37,641 nt of DNA from Gallionellales bacterium RIFCSPLOWO2_02_FULL_57_47 (lineage in GTDB: Bacteria > Pseudomonadota > Gammaproteobacteria > Burkholderiales > Gallionellaceae). The notes under the pieces are model-generated. The model ran no database searches. It saw only the letters and a list, made by a program, of their open reading frames with translations, and was not told where the DNA came from. Position 1 is the stretch's first letter. Each line of letters begins with the position of its first letter. The stretch covers positions 1 through 37,641 of the forward strand of contig MGWZ01000123.1 in NCBI GenBank assembly GCA_001801175.1. The letters are read 5' to 3'. A program made the translations under genes and the position numbers. This document shows positions 25,899 through 34,394 of the stretch, piece after piece.

Positions 25899-26957
25899 AT
25901 GAATATGTTCAACAGCTTTCATCACCACGCCGCGCTTTTCGCCGGTGCTTTACTGCTATGCGCCGGCCTCGCAGCGCATGCTGACGACATTCAGGATGCC
26001 AACAAGCTGTTCAAGCAAGGTCAGCACAGCCAGGCCCTGGACAAGGTGAATGGATTATTGACCGACAAACCAAAAGATGCACAAGCGCGTTTCCTGAAGG
26101 GGCTGATCCTCACCGAGCAGGGCAATACTGCCGATGCCATCAAAACATTCTCGGCTTTGACCGATGACTACCCGGAACTCCCGGAGCCCTATAACAACCT
26201 CGCCGTGCTGTATGCCAGCCAGGGTCAATACGACAAGGCGAGGCTGGCGCTGGAAAAGGCAATACGCACTCATCCCAGCTATACCACCGCCCACGAGAAC
26301 CTCGGCGACATCTATGCCAAGATGGCCAGCCAGGCTTATGATCGCGCCTTGCAACTGGATCGCAGCAACACTGCCACACAAACCAAACTGGCGATGATTC
26401 AGGACCTGTTTGCAGATAGCGCACACGCCAAGGCAACTCCTGCGCACAAACCGGCGGCGCCGGTTATTGCAGCAGAAATGGAAAACAAGATCGAGCCTGT
26501 CGCTGTCGCACCTGTCACTGTCGCACCTGTCGCTGTCGCACCTGTCGCACCGGTTGCACCTGTCGTAATGAAACTTACCCCCGCCGAAAAGGGCGCCGAA
26601 CCAGCTTCCGCAGTGAACAACAGCGGCGAAGTATTAAAAACCGTCAATGCGTGGGCTGCCGCATGGTCTGCCAGAAATGTGAATTACTATTTGTCATTTT
26701 ATTCCGCTGATTTCAAGACACCGGGAGGTGAACAACGCGCAGCCTGGGAAGCCGCCCGGCGGGAGCGCATCAGCACGCCGAAATCCATCCACGTCGGCAT
26801 CAGCAATGTGGCCGTGAAGTTCAGCGATAGCGACCATGCCACTGTAAAGTTTCGCCAATCCTACCGCGCCAGTCACCTCAAAGTTTCCGGCAACAAGACG
26901 TTGCTGATGGTTAAATCCGGCGGCAAGTGGCTGATTCTGGAAGAGCGTGCCAGGTAG
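25899..26957 (+). CDS. Periplasmic TPR protein with Cds6-type C-terminal domain
   Basis: The 352-residue precursor has a signal peptide (residues 1-28, cut near AAHA-DD), TPR units at about 30-165, a linker with repeated PVAVAPV units (about 200-223) and a C-terminal domain from about 245. That domain, VLKTVNAWAAAWSARNVNYYLSFYSADF...WLILEERAR, looks like the NTF2/SnoaL-like domain found at the end of Cds6-type L,D-transpeptidases. The next protein ends in a similar domain, so the two may interact through it. Likely role: periplasmic partner of the L,D-transpeptidase; no enzymatic residues were recognised. It lies three bases upstream of that gene. Confidence 0.88.
   Translation: MNMFNSFHHHAALFAGALLLCAGLAAHADDIQDANKLFKQGQHSQALDKVNGLLTDKPKDAQARFLKGLILTEQGNTADAIKTFSALTDDYPELPEPYNNLAVLYASQGQYDKARLALEKAIRTHPSYTTAHENLGDIYAKMASQAYDRALQLDRSNTATQTKLAMIQDLFADSAHAKATPAHKPAAPVIAAEMENKIEPVAVAPVTVAPVAVAPVAPVAPVVMKLTPAEKGAEPASAVNNSGEVLKTVNAWAAAWSARNVNYYLSFYSADFKTPGGEQRAAWEAARRERISTPKSIHVGISNVAVKFSDSDHATVKFRQSYRASHLKVSGNKTLLMVKSGGKWLILEERAR
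26496..26567 (+). repeat. Short tandem repeat in the TPR protein gene
   Basis: Three 15-base units of CCTGTCRCTGTCGCA (26496-26540) are followed by three 9-base units related to CCTGTCGCA. They encode the PVAVAPV linker. Copy number could vary between strains. Confidence 0.85.
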
Positions 26958-26960
26958 ACC

Positions 26961-28130
26961 ATGTCGCGTCCAACATTGATTTCTTCATTGCTGTGCGGTT
27001 TGCTGATAACCACCGCGCATGCGGCATCCGACTCGCCCGGCATAGAAGCGCAGCTGGTGAAAAGCCTGCAGGCCATCAATGATAATCGTCTCGATATTGC
27101 CCTCAGCATGGTGGACGGCCTGGTGCACGCCAACCCGAATTTCAAGCTGGCACAATTGGTCAAAGGCGATCTGCTTATGGCGCGCGCCGGCGCGATCGAA
27201 AATTTTGGCAGCGCGCCAAATGCGCCGCACGGTGAAATAGAAGGCCTTCGCGACGAGGCTCGGGTGCGCCTGCAACGCGTTTTATCGCAAACCGACCCCA
27301 AGCTTGCGCCACGCTTTTTATGGCAGATGGATACCGAACAAAAGTACGCGCTGGTGGTGGACACCAGCCGCGCCACGCTATACGTTTATGAAAATGTGAA
27401 TGGCGAACCGCGCTATGTCACTGACTTCTATATCACCATCGGCAAACTCGGCACCGAAAAAGTTGCCGAGGGCGACCAGCGCACACCCATCGGGGTGTAT
27501 TTTATAAAGACAGAATTGCCCAGGGACAAGCTTGCTGATCTCTATGGCAGCGGAGCCTACCCGCTAAGCTACCCTAACGAATGGGATCGCAAAAACAAAC
27601 GCACCGGAAGCGGTATCTGGTTGCATGGCACGCCCAGCAATACCTATAGCCGACCACCTCGCGCCAGCAACGGCTGCGTGGTATTGGCAAACGAGGACCT
27701 GGACAAGCTTGCGCCCTACCTGCAGGCCGGAATCACCCCGGTCATCATAACCAACCGGATGATCTGGAGCGACGAGCAGGATCAAGGCGGGCGCACCGAT
27801 CTGCTGCAGACAGTCGAACAATGGCGCAAGGATTGGTCCAGTCTTGATACCGACGCATACCTCAGACACTATGCGCCGACTTTCTCCAATGACAGCATGG
27901 ACTACCCCGCATGGGCGAGGCAGAAAAAGCTGGTGAACAGCGCAAAGTCCTGGGTCAAAGTAGGCATCTCGAATATCAGCCTGTTCACCTACCCCGAACA
28001 ACCTGATATGGTGGTCGTCAATTTCGAGCAGGCTTACAGCAGCAACAACCTGTCCAACCGCATGAAAAAACGCCAGTACTGGATGAAGCAAAACAATCTC
28101 TGGAAAATCATTTACGAAGGAGCCGCATAG
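26961..28130 (+). CDS. L,D-transpeptidase (YkuD family) with C-terminal Cds6-type domain
   Basis: L,D-transpeptidases form 3-3 cross-links in peptidoglycan or attach proteins to it. The 389-residue precursor has a signal peptide (residues 1-20). The YkuD domain at about 130-265 includes the catalytic motif H222-GTP...SNGC239-V. The end, from about 280 ([28 protein letters not shown]), resembles the C-terminal domain of the preceding TPR protein. It lies between that gene (three-base gap) and the cyclophilin gene (one-base gap). Which cross-link it makes cannot be read from sequence. Confidence 0.93.
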   Translation: MSRPTLISSLLCGLLITTAHAASDSPGIEAQLVKSLQAINDNRLDIALSMVDGLVHANPNFKLAQLVKGDLLMARAGAIENFGSAPNAPHGEIEGLRDEARVRLQRVLSQTDPKLAPRFLWQMDTEQKYALVVDTSRATLYVYENVNGEPRYVTDFYITIGKLGTEKVAEGDQRTPIGVYFIKTELPRDKLADLYGSGAYPLSYPNEWDRKNKRTGSGIWLHGTPSNTYSRPPRASNGCVVLANEDLDKLAPYLQAGITPVIITNRMIWSDEQDQGGRTDLLQTVEQWRKDWSSLDTDAYLRHYAPTFSNDSMDYPAWARQKKLVNSAKSWVKVGISNISLFTYPEQPDMVVVNFEQAYSSNNLSNRMKKRQYWMKQNNLWKIIYEGAA

Positions 28131-28131
28131 C

Positions 28132-28722
28132 ATGAAACAACTCTTCACCGCACTGTTCGCACTGCTGCTGTGCTGCACTATGCAATCTTCCCATTCTGCA
28201 ACCCAAGTTTCATCAGCCAAAGGAAAACCAACCATGGTCAAACTGCATACCAATCTCGGCACTATCACCCTGGAGCTTAATGCCGAAAAAGCCCCCAATA
28301 CCGTCAAGAACTTTCTCGACTACGTGAATAGCGGTTTTTTCTCGAACACCATCTTTCATCGCGTAATCCCCAACTTCATGATTCAGGGCGGCGGTTTCGA
28401 GGCCGGCATGAAACAGAAAGCCACGAAAGCCCCGATTAAAAATGAAGCGGCTAACGGCCTGAGGAACGAGCACTACACTATTGCAATGGCGCGCACCAAC
28501 GACCCGCATTCCGCCACCGGGCAATTTTTCATTAATACGAAAGACAATGGCTTCCTCGACTATCCCGGACAGGATGGCTGGGGCTACTGCGTATTCGGCA
28601 AAGTGGTCGAAGGCAAGGAAGTAGTGGACGCAATTGGCAAAGTCAAGACCGGTTTCCGCTCAGGGCATCAGGATGTGCCGGAAACAGACGTCATCATCAT
28701 TAAAGCGGAAGTAGTTAAGTAA
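28132..28722 (+). CDS. Cyclophilin-type peptidyl-prolyl isomerase, probably periplasmic
   Basis: The enzyme turns proline peptide bonds between cis and trans. The 196-residue product from ATG 28132 has a signal peptide (residues 1-23) before a complete cyclophilin domain: [32 protein letters not shown] and the late [13 protein letters not shown] second start, ATG 28234 ([15 protein letters not shown]), has its own AAAGGA ribosome-binding site about nine bases upstream and would give a 162-residue cytoplasmic form like PpiB. It is therefore a PpiA-like precursor that may also make a PpiB-like product. One base separates it from the L,D-transpeptidase gene. Confidence 0.93.
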   Translation: MKQLFTALFALLLCCTMQSSHSATQVSSAKGKPTMVKLHTNLGTITLELNAEKAPNTVKNFLDYVNSGFFSNTIFHRVIPNFMIQGGGFEAGMKQKATKAPIKNEAANGLRNEHYTIAMARTNDPHSATGQFFINTKDNGFLDYPGQDGWGYCVFGKVVEGKEVVDAIGKVKTGFRSGHQDVPETDVIIIKAEVVK

Positions 28723-28806
28723 GGATCGAGGAACGTGGATCGAGGATTGAGGCAAAACCACAGCACCGCTTTTAACTCGATCCCCGATCCTCACTCCTCG
28801 ATCCTG
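28723..28806. repeat. Inverted repeat of iterated GGATYGA words, copy 2
   Basis: The left arm (28723-28752) carries GGATCGAGGA twice with small changes. The right arm (28775-28806) is its near-complement. The element starts at the base after the ppi stop codon and ends two bases before the lpxH ATG, so it makes up the whole gap. No Shine-Dalgarno sequence for lpxH is visible within it. The centre contains TTTTAACTCG, also seen in the copy at 36121-36220. Confidence 0.85.
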
Positions 28807-28808
28807 TC

Positions 28809-29570
28809 ATGCCCCATTCCCTGTTCATTTCCGACCTGCATTTAAGCAAGTCACAACCGCGCAGCATGGCGGAATTCCAGCACTTTGCCGCTGAGTTTGC
28901 ATCAAAAGCCGATGCTCTCTATATACTCGGCGACTTGTTCGAATATTGGGCAGGCGATGATGATCTTGACGACCCATTCCATGCGCAGGTGATTGCCACC
29001 CTGGCCGGCCTCGCGCACCACAAAACCGGAGTTTATCTGCTGCGCGGAAACCGCGACCTGTTGATGGGCGAAACTCTGGCGACTGCCTGCCATGCCACGC
29101 TGCTGGATGATCCCGCGCTGATAGACTTGTATGGTGCGCCGACGTTACTCAGTCACGGTGACACGCTGTGCACCGATGATGTGGACTACCTGCGCTATCG
29201 CGAGCAAATGTACGATGCAGATTTCCAGAAGGACTTTCTCGCCCGGCCACTTGATGCGCGCAAAGCCTTCATCGAGCAATTACGCCAACGCAGCACCGCA
29301 GCCAAACGGAACAAAGATAGCGCAATCATGGATGTGAACGATGCAGCGGTTGCTGCGTTGCTGCGCGAATATCATTACCCGCGCCTGATACACGGCCATA
29401 CCCACCGGCCGGGCCGCCATGAGCATGTCGTGGATGGCCACAGTTGCGAACGCTGGGTGTTGGGTGATTGGGACCAGCAGGGCTCGGCATTGCGGGTGGA
29501 TGCACTGGGATGCAATGTGATTCTATTTTCTTCGACATCCCAACCTGGTCAGCCGTTTATACGGTTCTAA
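28809..29570 (+). CDS. lpxH: UDP-2,3-diacylglucosamine hydrolase
   Basis: LpxH cleaves UDP-2,3-diacylglucosamine to lipid X and UMP in lipid A synthesis at the inner membrane. The 253-residue protein shows the metallophosphatase motifs ISDLHLS, ILGDLFEYW, LRGNRDLLM, LSHGDTLC and IHGHTHRPGRH. The metal ligands appear complete. It follows the cyclophilin gene on the same strand, across a repeat that directly abuts its start codon. The 53 bases between its stop and the convergent nuclease gene show no clear terminator. Confidence 0.96.
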   Translation: MPHSLFISDLHLSKSQPRSMAEFQHFAAEFASKADALYILGDLFEYWAGDDDLDDPFHAQVIATLAGLAHHKTGVYLLRGNRDLLMGETLATACHATLLDDPALIDLYGAPTLLSHGDTLCTDDVDYLRYREQMYDADFQKDFLARPLDARKAFIEQLRQRSTAAKRNKDSAIMDVNDAAVAALLREYHYPRLIHGHTHRPGRHEHVVDGHSCERWVLGDWDQQGSALRVDALGCNVILFSSTSQPGQPFIRF

Positions 29571-29623
29571 TTCAAACCTGACGGAGCCCGGACTGTATCC
29601 AGGCGATGCCGGCCTGAGCCCAG

Positions 29624-30205
29624 TCAAAGAGCCGGATCGGCTGGCGCAGGCGCGACTGCCGAAGCAGCACCAGCTGGCCGGCCAACAAATATGCTGGGAT
29701 GCTGCTTGCGCCATTGCGAAGGTTCGACGGCGCCTTCTCCCGCCCACAGGCCGCGCCGCTCCTGCTGAGCTTCGCGCTGCAACGCCATCAATTCGCGATT
29801 GCTGTGGTAGCGCGAATATTCCCACGCCATTCCGCGCCGCACCTGCTCGTGATTTACGTTGATCTCTCCAATGTGCACCGTCGCGACCACACGCCCGTAA
29901 TCGTCCACAACACGGCTTGCCACCTGTATCTGTTTGCCCATCACCAGTTCAACCAGCGATTGCTTTGATGCGCTGCCATAAGGCTGGGCTTTCTCCGGGG
30001 CGTCAATTTCGGCGAGGCGCACTTTCACCGGATGGCGGTCCCGGAAGACCAGCAAGGTATCGCCGTCGATCACGGCAATCACCTTGCCGGAAAAGGTTCC
30101 GGCAGGAATGCCGTCGCAAAGCGGCGACTCGCAGGATTCTGTCGCGTTCGCAAGCGCACTTGAGCAGATCAGTGCGACGCAAATCAGCAAACGAACAGTG
30201 TTCAA
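29624..30205 (-). CDS. Secreted thermonuclease-family nuclease
   Basis: The 193-residue precursor has a signal peptide (about residues 1-22, ANA-TES) and a staphylococcal-nuclease fold: VIAVIDGDTLLV, VRLAEIDAPEKAQPYG and VDDYGRVVATV. The catalytic Arg/Glu/Arg pattern is present in the last two. It probably degrades nucleic acid in the periplasm or outside the cell. The C-terminal 20 residues are rich in Ala and Pro and are not part of the fold. The start overlaps the pgpA stop by four bases, so it is the last gene of the thiL-pgpA group. Confidence 0.92.
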   Translation of the reverse strand: MNTVRLLICVALICSSALANATESCESPLCDGIPAGTFSGKVIAVIDGDTLLVFRDRHPVKVRLAEIDAPEKAQPYGSASKQSLVELVMGKQIQVASRVVDDYGRVVATVHIGEINVNHEQVRRGMAWEYSRYHSNRELMALQREAQQERRGLWAGEGAVEPSQWRKQHPSIFVGRPAGAASAVAPAPADPAL

Positions 30206-30705
30206 GGGAATACGCTTTTAATGACAGCCAGACACAGCAAGGCATAACCGGCAGCCAGCAAATCATCGAACATCACGCCCAGCCCGCCATGCCAGTTGCT
30301 GTCGAAATAACGTATCGGCTGCGGTTTGACAATATCGAAAATGCGAAACAACACGAACGCCAGCAGCGACCACTCCCAGCCGGGCGGAATGAAGAACAGC
30401 ACCAGCATGAAGGCCACGATTTCGTCCCACACGATGCCGCCGTAGTCGGCAACACCCAGGGCCTTGCCGGTTTTGTCGCATATCAGAATGCCGAGGGCGA
30501 ATGCCAGAACCAGAAAGACCAGAATCCCCAAATCGGTCAGGCGGAGCGAGAGAGCCCAGTACAGCGGAAAGGCGACCAGCGTGCCGAAGGTGCCGGGAGC
30601 TTTTCGCGCCAGCCCGCTGCCGAAGCCGAACGACAGCAGATGGGCCGGATGGCTGAACAGAAATCGCCAGCCGGGTCTGATCAGCAATTCATGGGAAGTG
30701 GTCAT
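30202..30705 (-). CDS. pgpA: Phosphatidylglycerophosphatase A
   Basis: PgpA removes phosphate from phosphatidylglycerophosphate to give phosphatidylglycerol at the inner membrane. The 167-residue protein starts MTTSHELLIRPGWRF and carries the conserved stretches GFGSGLARKAPGTFGTLVA, DYGGIVWDEIVAF and RIFDIVKPQPIRYFD, plus MFDDLLAAGY, with several membrane helices. Open frame upstream to 30774 lies in thiL and is rejected. It overlaps thiL by 17 bases; the thiL-pgpA pairing is common in proteobacteria. Confidence 0.95.
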   Translation of the reverse strand: MTTSHELLIRPGWRFLFSHPAHLLSFGFGSGLARKAPGTFGTLVAFPLYWALSLRLTDLGILVFLVLAFALGILICDKTGKALGVADYGGIVWDEIVAFMLVLFFIPPGWEWSLLAFVLFRIFDIVKPQPIRYFDSNWHGGLGVMFDDLLAAGYALLCLAVIKSVFP

Positions 30706-31699
30706 AGCCGCTACTCTCAGGTTTGACCGGATTGCCCGACGCATCGTGCACGATACATCCGCGTCCGGCAACAATTTCTCCGATGGGGGTTAGCGGCAAT
30801 TCAAGGCCCGCACCAATTTTCAATATCTCGGCATGGCGCATGGCCGGCGCGGTAAAACAAAGTTCATAATCGTCACCGCCGGACAAGACGCATTGTTTTC
30901 CCAGTAAATTATTCGCTGGAGCGCGGGCATCTTGCCCGCTTATTTGCGGGCAAGATGCCCGCGCTCCGGTAACTTGTCCACGCATGACCGGCGAGACCGG
31001 CAGCGCCGCAAAATCAAGCCGTGCGCCGGCTTGCGATGCATCGAGAATATGGCCGAGATCGGCGAGCAGCCCATCGGAAATATCAATCGCACTGCTGGCA
31101 ATACCGCGCAACGCCTTGCCCAGCGCGACACGCGGCTGCGGCTGATGCAAGGCCGCCGCGCAAGCGTCGAATTCGGCCACTGATAAAACGGTGAGTCCAT
31201 GCAGATGGGCCAGAGCCAATGCCGCATCACCCAGACTGCCCGACACCCAGATTTCATCGCCAATTTGCGCGCCGCTGCGCCGCAAGGCCTGTGCTGCCGG
31301 GACTTCGCCGATGATCGTCACGCACAGGTTGAGCGGCCCGCGTGTGGTATCGCCGCCGATCAGCTCCACGCCATGTTGTTGCGCCAACGCAAAAAATCCC
31401 GCGCTGAATTTTTCCAGCCATGCTTCGTCCGCGCCGGGCAGCGCAATTGCCAACGTCGCCCAGCGGGGTGCCGCACCCATCGCCGCCATGTCGGAAAGGT
31501 TTACCGCCAGCGTCTTGTGCCCCAGCAAATAGGGATCGGCATCGGCGAAGAAATGTGTACCGCTCACCAGCATGTCGCAGGATACCGCCAGCACATTGCC
31601 ATCGCTTGCCTGCAGCAGCGCGGCATCGTCGCCGACACCGAGCAGGGCGCCCGGCGTGGCGCGGGTAAAGTAGCGGCGGATCAGGTCGAATTCGGACAT
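30689..31699 (-). CDS. thiL: Thiamine-monophosphate kinase
   Basis: ThiL phosphorylates thiamine monophosphate to the active cofactor thiamine diphosphate. The 336-residue protein shows GVGDDAALL near the N-terminus, DMAAMGAAPRWATLA, LIGGDTTRGPLNL, IDISDGLLADLGHIL and LSGGDDYELCFTAP. Between the DISDGL and SGGDDYEL motifs it carries an extra TGARASCPQISGQDARAPA, encoded by a perfect palindrome at 30918-30967. This does not break the frame and lies in a region that is variable in the family, so the enzyme is probably active. The frame opens earlier at 31750, but MSEFDLIRRYF at 31699 is the family start. Confidence 0.95.
   Translation of the reverse strand: MSEFDLIRRYFTRATPGALLGVGDDAALLQASDGNVLAVSCDMLVSGTHFFADADPYLLGHKTLAVNLSDMAAMGAAPRWATLAIALPGADEAWLEKFSAGFFALAQQHGVELIGGDTTRGPLNLCVTIIGEVPAAQALRRSGAQIGDEIWVSGSLGDAALALAHLHGLTVLSVAEFDACAAALHQPQPRVALGKALRGIASSAIDISDGLLADLGHILDASQAGARLDFAALPVSPVMRGQVTGARASCPQISGQDARAPANNLLGKQCVLSGGDDYELCFTAPAMRHAEILKIGAGLELPLTPIGEIVAGRGCIVHDASGNPVKPESSGYDHFP
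30918..30967. repeat. Perfect 22-base palindrome inside thiL
   Basis: Two 22-base arms (30918-30939 and 30946-30967) are exact complements around a six-base loop. The arms begin GGAGCGCGGGCATCTTG. On the coding strand the insert reads as GARASCP...GQDARAP. This kind of element is recognisable as a dispersed repeat in environmental proteobacteria. Confidence 0.9.
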
Positions 31700-31704
31700 G
31701 TTTT

Positions 31705-31729
31705 GTAGGGCGGGTTCCACCCGCCGAAT
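31705..31729 (+). repeat. GTAG-headed REP-like hairpin, copy 2
   Basis: GTAGGGCGGGTTCCACCCGCC followed by GAAT, matching the copy at 10-34. It lies in the 55-base gap between the nusB stop and the thiL start, on the strand opposite to these genes. Confidence 0.75.
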
Positions 31730-31754
31730 ATTGCAAACGGCTTGCGACAAGCGG

Positions 31755-32228
31755 CTATTTTTTGCGCGCCGAAAACTCTGTCGCGCGCACTTTCAGCGCG
31801 AGTTTATCCAGCACGCCGTTGACATATTTGTGACCGTCGACGCCGCCAAAGGTTTTTGCCAGCTCAACCGCCTCGTTGATAATGACTTTGTAAGGCACGT
31901 CGTGATGCTGAGATAACTCGAATGCGCCCAGCAGCAGCACCGCGAATTCCACATGGCTGAGTTCGGCGATTGGCCGGTCAAGATATGGGGCGAGCAGCGC
32001 CTCCAGGTCGGCATGCTGCTTCAGTGCGCCGCGCAGCAATTTGGAAAACAATTCCTTGTCATAACGGCCGAGGTTTTTTTCGGCGTGAATCTGCTTTTCG
32101 ATTTGCGCATCATCGCCCGCAGTGACGCGCCATTGATAAACCCCCTGCAAGGCAAGTTCGCGGGCGCGATGACGCGGGCTTTTATTCGGCACTTTTATTT
32201 TTTCATTGCCGGCAGCCGAATTGCTCAT
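31755..32228 (-). CDS. nusB: Transcription antitermination factor NusB
   Basis: NusB, with NusE (S10), binds boxA RNA and supports antitermination on rRNA operons. The 157-residue protein has a basic start, then [42 protein letters not shown] and [18 protein letters not shown]...[10 protein letters not shown], all typical. Its start overlaps the ribH stop by four bases, the common ribH-nusB arrangement. Confidence 0.97.
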   Translation of the reverse strand: MSNSAAGNEKIKVPNKSPRHRARELALQGVYQWRVTAGDDAQIEKQIHAEKNLGRYDKELFSKLLRGALKQHADLEALLAPYLDRPIAELSHVEFAVLLLGAFELSQHHDVPYKVIINEAVELAKTFGGVDGHKYVNGVLDKLALKVRATEFSARKK

Positions 32229-32677
32229 GCCAGGTCCCGAAGCAGGTTGGCCATCTCGATGGCTACCAGCGCGGCTTCGCCGCCCTTGACGTGCATGCGA
32301 TCAATCGCCTGCTCGTCGGTGTCGGTGGTGAGAATCGCATTGGCAACGGGCACGCCGCAGGCCAGCTGCACCTCGTTCACGCAGCGCGCCGATTCATTCG
32401 ACACCACTTCAAAGTGATAAGTGTCGCCGCGTATCACCGCGCCCAGCGCGATCAGCGCATCGAACTTTTCGCTCTCTGCCATGTGCAGCAGTACCAGCGA
32501 AATTTCCAGCGCGCCGGGCACACTCGCCAGTGTGATATCGTCTTCGCGCACTCCCTGCTCCAGCAGTTGAGCGCGGCATGCGCCCAGCAATCCCTCGCAT
32601 ACATCGCTGTTGAAACGGCTTTGCACGATGCCGATGCGCAGGCCCGAACCATTCAGATTTTGCTCGATTTCTTTCAT
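32225..32677 (-). CDS. ribH: 6,7-dimethyl-8-ribityllumazine synthase
   Basis: RibH condenses the ribityl-pyrimidine intermediate with dihydroxybutanone phosphate to form lumazine, the step before riboflavin. The 150-residue protein has [11 protein letters not shown], the substrate-site segment [29 protein letters not shown] with the catalytic histidine and [20 protein letters not shown]. The frame is open to 32764, but [18 protein letters not shown] at 32677 is the family start. It overlaps ribBA and nusB by four bases each. Confidence 0.97.
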   Translation of the reverse strand: MKEIEQNLNGSGLRIGIVQSRFNSDVCEGLLGACRAQLLEQGVREDDITLASVPGALEISLVLLHMAESEKFDALIALGAVIRGDTYHFEVVSNESARCVNEVQLACGVPVANAILTTDTDEQAIDRMHVKGGEAALVAIEMANLLRDLA

Positions 32678-33777
32678 ATATTTTCCTTGGCTTGACAATA
32701 ACCCACCACTTCCAGGCCAAAGCCGGTCATGCTGGGCAGCTTGCGTGGCGTGGCGATCAGGCACATTTTCCCGACATTCAGGTCGCGCAATATCTGCGCG
32801 CCTATGCCGTAGCTGCGCGGATCCCAGCGCGCTACCTGATGATTATCCGGCATGGCAGCGGCACGTGCCAGCAAATCCTGCGAAGTCTCGCCATGATGCA
32901 TAAATACCAATACCCCTGCGGGTGAGCGGCTGATTTTTAACAGCGCCTCATGCACGCTGGTGGAATGGGGATAATGTGCCTGTTCCAGAAAATCCATCAC
33001 CGATAGCGGCTCATGCACGCGCACCAGTGTTTCTGCATCCGGACGGATATCCCCTTTCACCAATGCCAGATGGGTGCGTTGAGTGGTTTTGTCGCGATAG
33101 GTCACCAGCTCGAGTTCGCCGTATGCGGTTTGCACCTTGCGCCGCGCCACCCGTTCTACCAGCTTTTCGTTCTGGCTGCGGTACTCGATCAAATCGGCAA
33201 TCGTGCCGATCTTGAGTTGATGCTGTTTTGCAAATTCGATCAGGTCGGGCAACCGCGCCATCTCGCCGTCGTCCTTGAGGATTTCGCAGATGACCGATGC
33301 CGGTGTCAGTCCGGCCAACTGCGCCAGATCGCAGCCTGCCTCGGTATGCCCGGCTCGCACCAGCACACCGCCGTTTTGCGCCATCAGCGGAAAAATATGG
33401 CCCGGTTGCACGATGTCCGCCGGCCGCGCGTTGCGATTGGCTGCCGCCTGAATGGTGCGCGCGCGGTCAGCGGCGGAAATGCCGGTGGTCACGCCCGATG
33501 CCGCTTCGATGGACAACGTAAAGTTGGTGCCAAGCGGCGAACCGTTGTCGCGCACCATCAATGGCAGATTCAACTGCTGGCAATGCGCTTCGGTCAGCGT
33601 CAGGCAGATCAACCCACGGCCATGCCTGGCCATGAAGTTGACCATTTCCGGCGTAACAAATTCGGCGGCAAATACCAGGTCGCCCTCGTTCTCGCGGTCT
33701 TCCTCGTCCACCAGCACGACCATGCGCCCGGCGCGTATCTCCGCGATGATTTTTTGTATCGGTGTTATATCGGTCAT
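32674..33777 (-). CDS. ribBA: Dihydroxybutanone-phosphate synthase with degenerate GTP cyclohydrolase II domain
   Basis: The N-terminal half (about 1-200) is a complete RibB, which makes 3,4-dihydroxy-2-butanone 4-phosphate from ribulose 5-phosphate. It shows [26 protein letters not shown] and [11 protein letters not shown]. The C-terminal half resembles GTP cyclohydrolase II but lacks its zinc motif: where RibA has a cluster of three cysteines after VRVHSEC, this protein reads [18 protein letters not shown] without cysteine. Such RibBX-type proteins are known in betaproteobacteria and need a separate RibA, which is not in this window. The length is 367 residues. It overlaps both neighbours by four bases. 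Confidence 0.95.
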   Translation of the reverse strand: MTDITPIQKIIAEIRAGRMVVLVDEEDRENEGDLVFAAEFVTPEMVNFMARHGRGLICLTLTEAHCQQLNLPLMVRDNGSPLGTNFTLSIEAASGVTTGISAADRARTIQAAANRNARPADIVQPGHIFPLMAQNGGVLVRAGHTEAGCDLAQLAGLTPASVICEILKDDGEMARLPDLIEFAKQHQLKIGTIADLIEYRSQNEKLVERVARRKVQTAYGELELVTYRDKTTQRTHLALVKGDIRPDAETLVRVHEPLSVMDFLEQAHYPHSTSVHEALLKISRSPAGVLVFMHHGETSQDLLARAAAMPDNHQVARWDPRSYGIGAQILRDLNVGKMCLIATPRKLPSMTGFGLEVVGYCQAKENI

Positions 33778-34394
33778 ATTTGCGCCTGCATCATCCGTTC
33801 CACATATCGCGCGATCAAATCCACTTCGAGATTGACCCGGCTGCCCGCGCGTAAATTTTTAAGGTTGGTCATCTCCAGCGTGTGCGGTATCAAATTCACG
33901 CTGAACTCGTTCGGGTGCCCGGCCAAAAGTTCTTCGGCGCCGCTCACCTGGTTGATGGTCAGGCTCACGCCGTTGATCGTGATCGAGCCCTTGATCGCGA
34001 TAAATTTCGCCAGTGCCTGCGGCGCGCGCACCACCAGCTTCCAGCTTTCGCCAAGGTCGGCAAACTCGATGACTTCTCCCACGCCATCGACATGCCCGCT
34101 GACCAGGTGCCCGCCAAGCCTGTCGGCCAGACACAGGGCCTTTTCCAGGTTAACCGGCGCGCCCTGCGCATCCAGCCCGACGGTGCAATTCAGCGTCTCG
34201 CGTGACACTTCAACGGTGAATGTGCCGGCAGTATGCTCAATCACCGTCAGGCATATCCCGTTTACCGCAATGCTGTCGCCAATCTGCACATCGCTCAAAT
34301 CCAGCGCTTTGGTCGCAATCACCAGCCGCAGTCCGCCATTGCGGTCGGCCGCCTGATTGATGCTGCCGATGTCGGCAATTATTCCACTAAACAT
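33774..34394 (-). CDS. ribE: Riboflavin synthase, alpha subunit
   Basis: RibE converts two lumazine molecules to riboflavin and the pyrimidine intermediate. The 206-residue protein consists of the two tandem lumazine-binding barrels of the family. It begins [12 protein letters not shown] and has [13 protein letters not shown] in the first barrel and [14 protein letters not shown] in the second, joined by [11 protein letters not shown]. It overlaps ribD by eight bases and ribBA by four. The symbol ribC is used for it in some species. Confidence 0.97.
   Translation of the reverse strand: MFSGIIADIGSINQAADRNGGLRLVIATKALDLSDVQIGDSIAVNGICLTVIEHTAGTFTVEVSRETLNCTVGLDAQGAPVNLEKALCLADRLGGHLVSGHVDGVGEVIEFADLGESWKLVVRAPQALAKFIAIKGSITINGVSLTINQVSGAEELLAGHPNEFSVNLIPHTLEMTNLKNLRAGSRVNLEVDLIARYVERMMQAQI

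Noticed and set aside
33013-34356. Long plus-strand open frame of about 447 codons opposite ribBA and ribE
   Set aside because: Shadow frame of two clear enzymes; low-complexity composition and no motifs.
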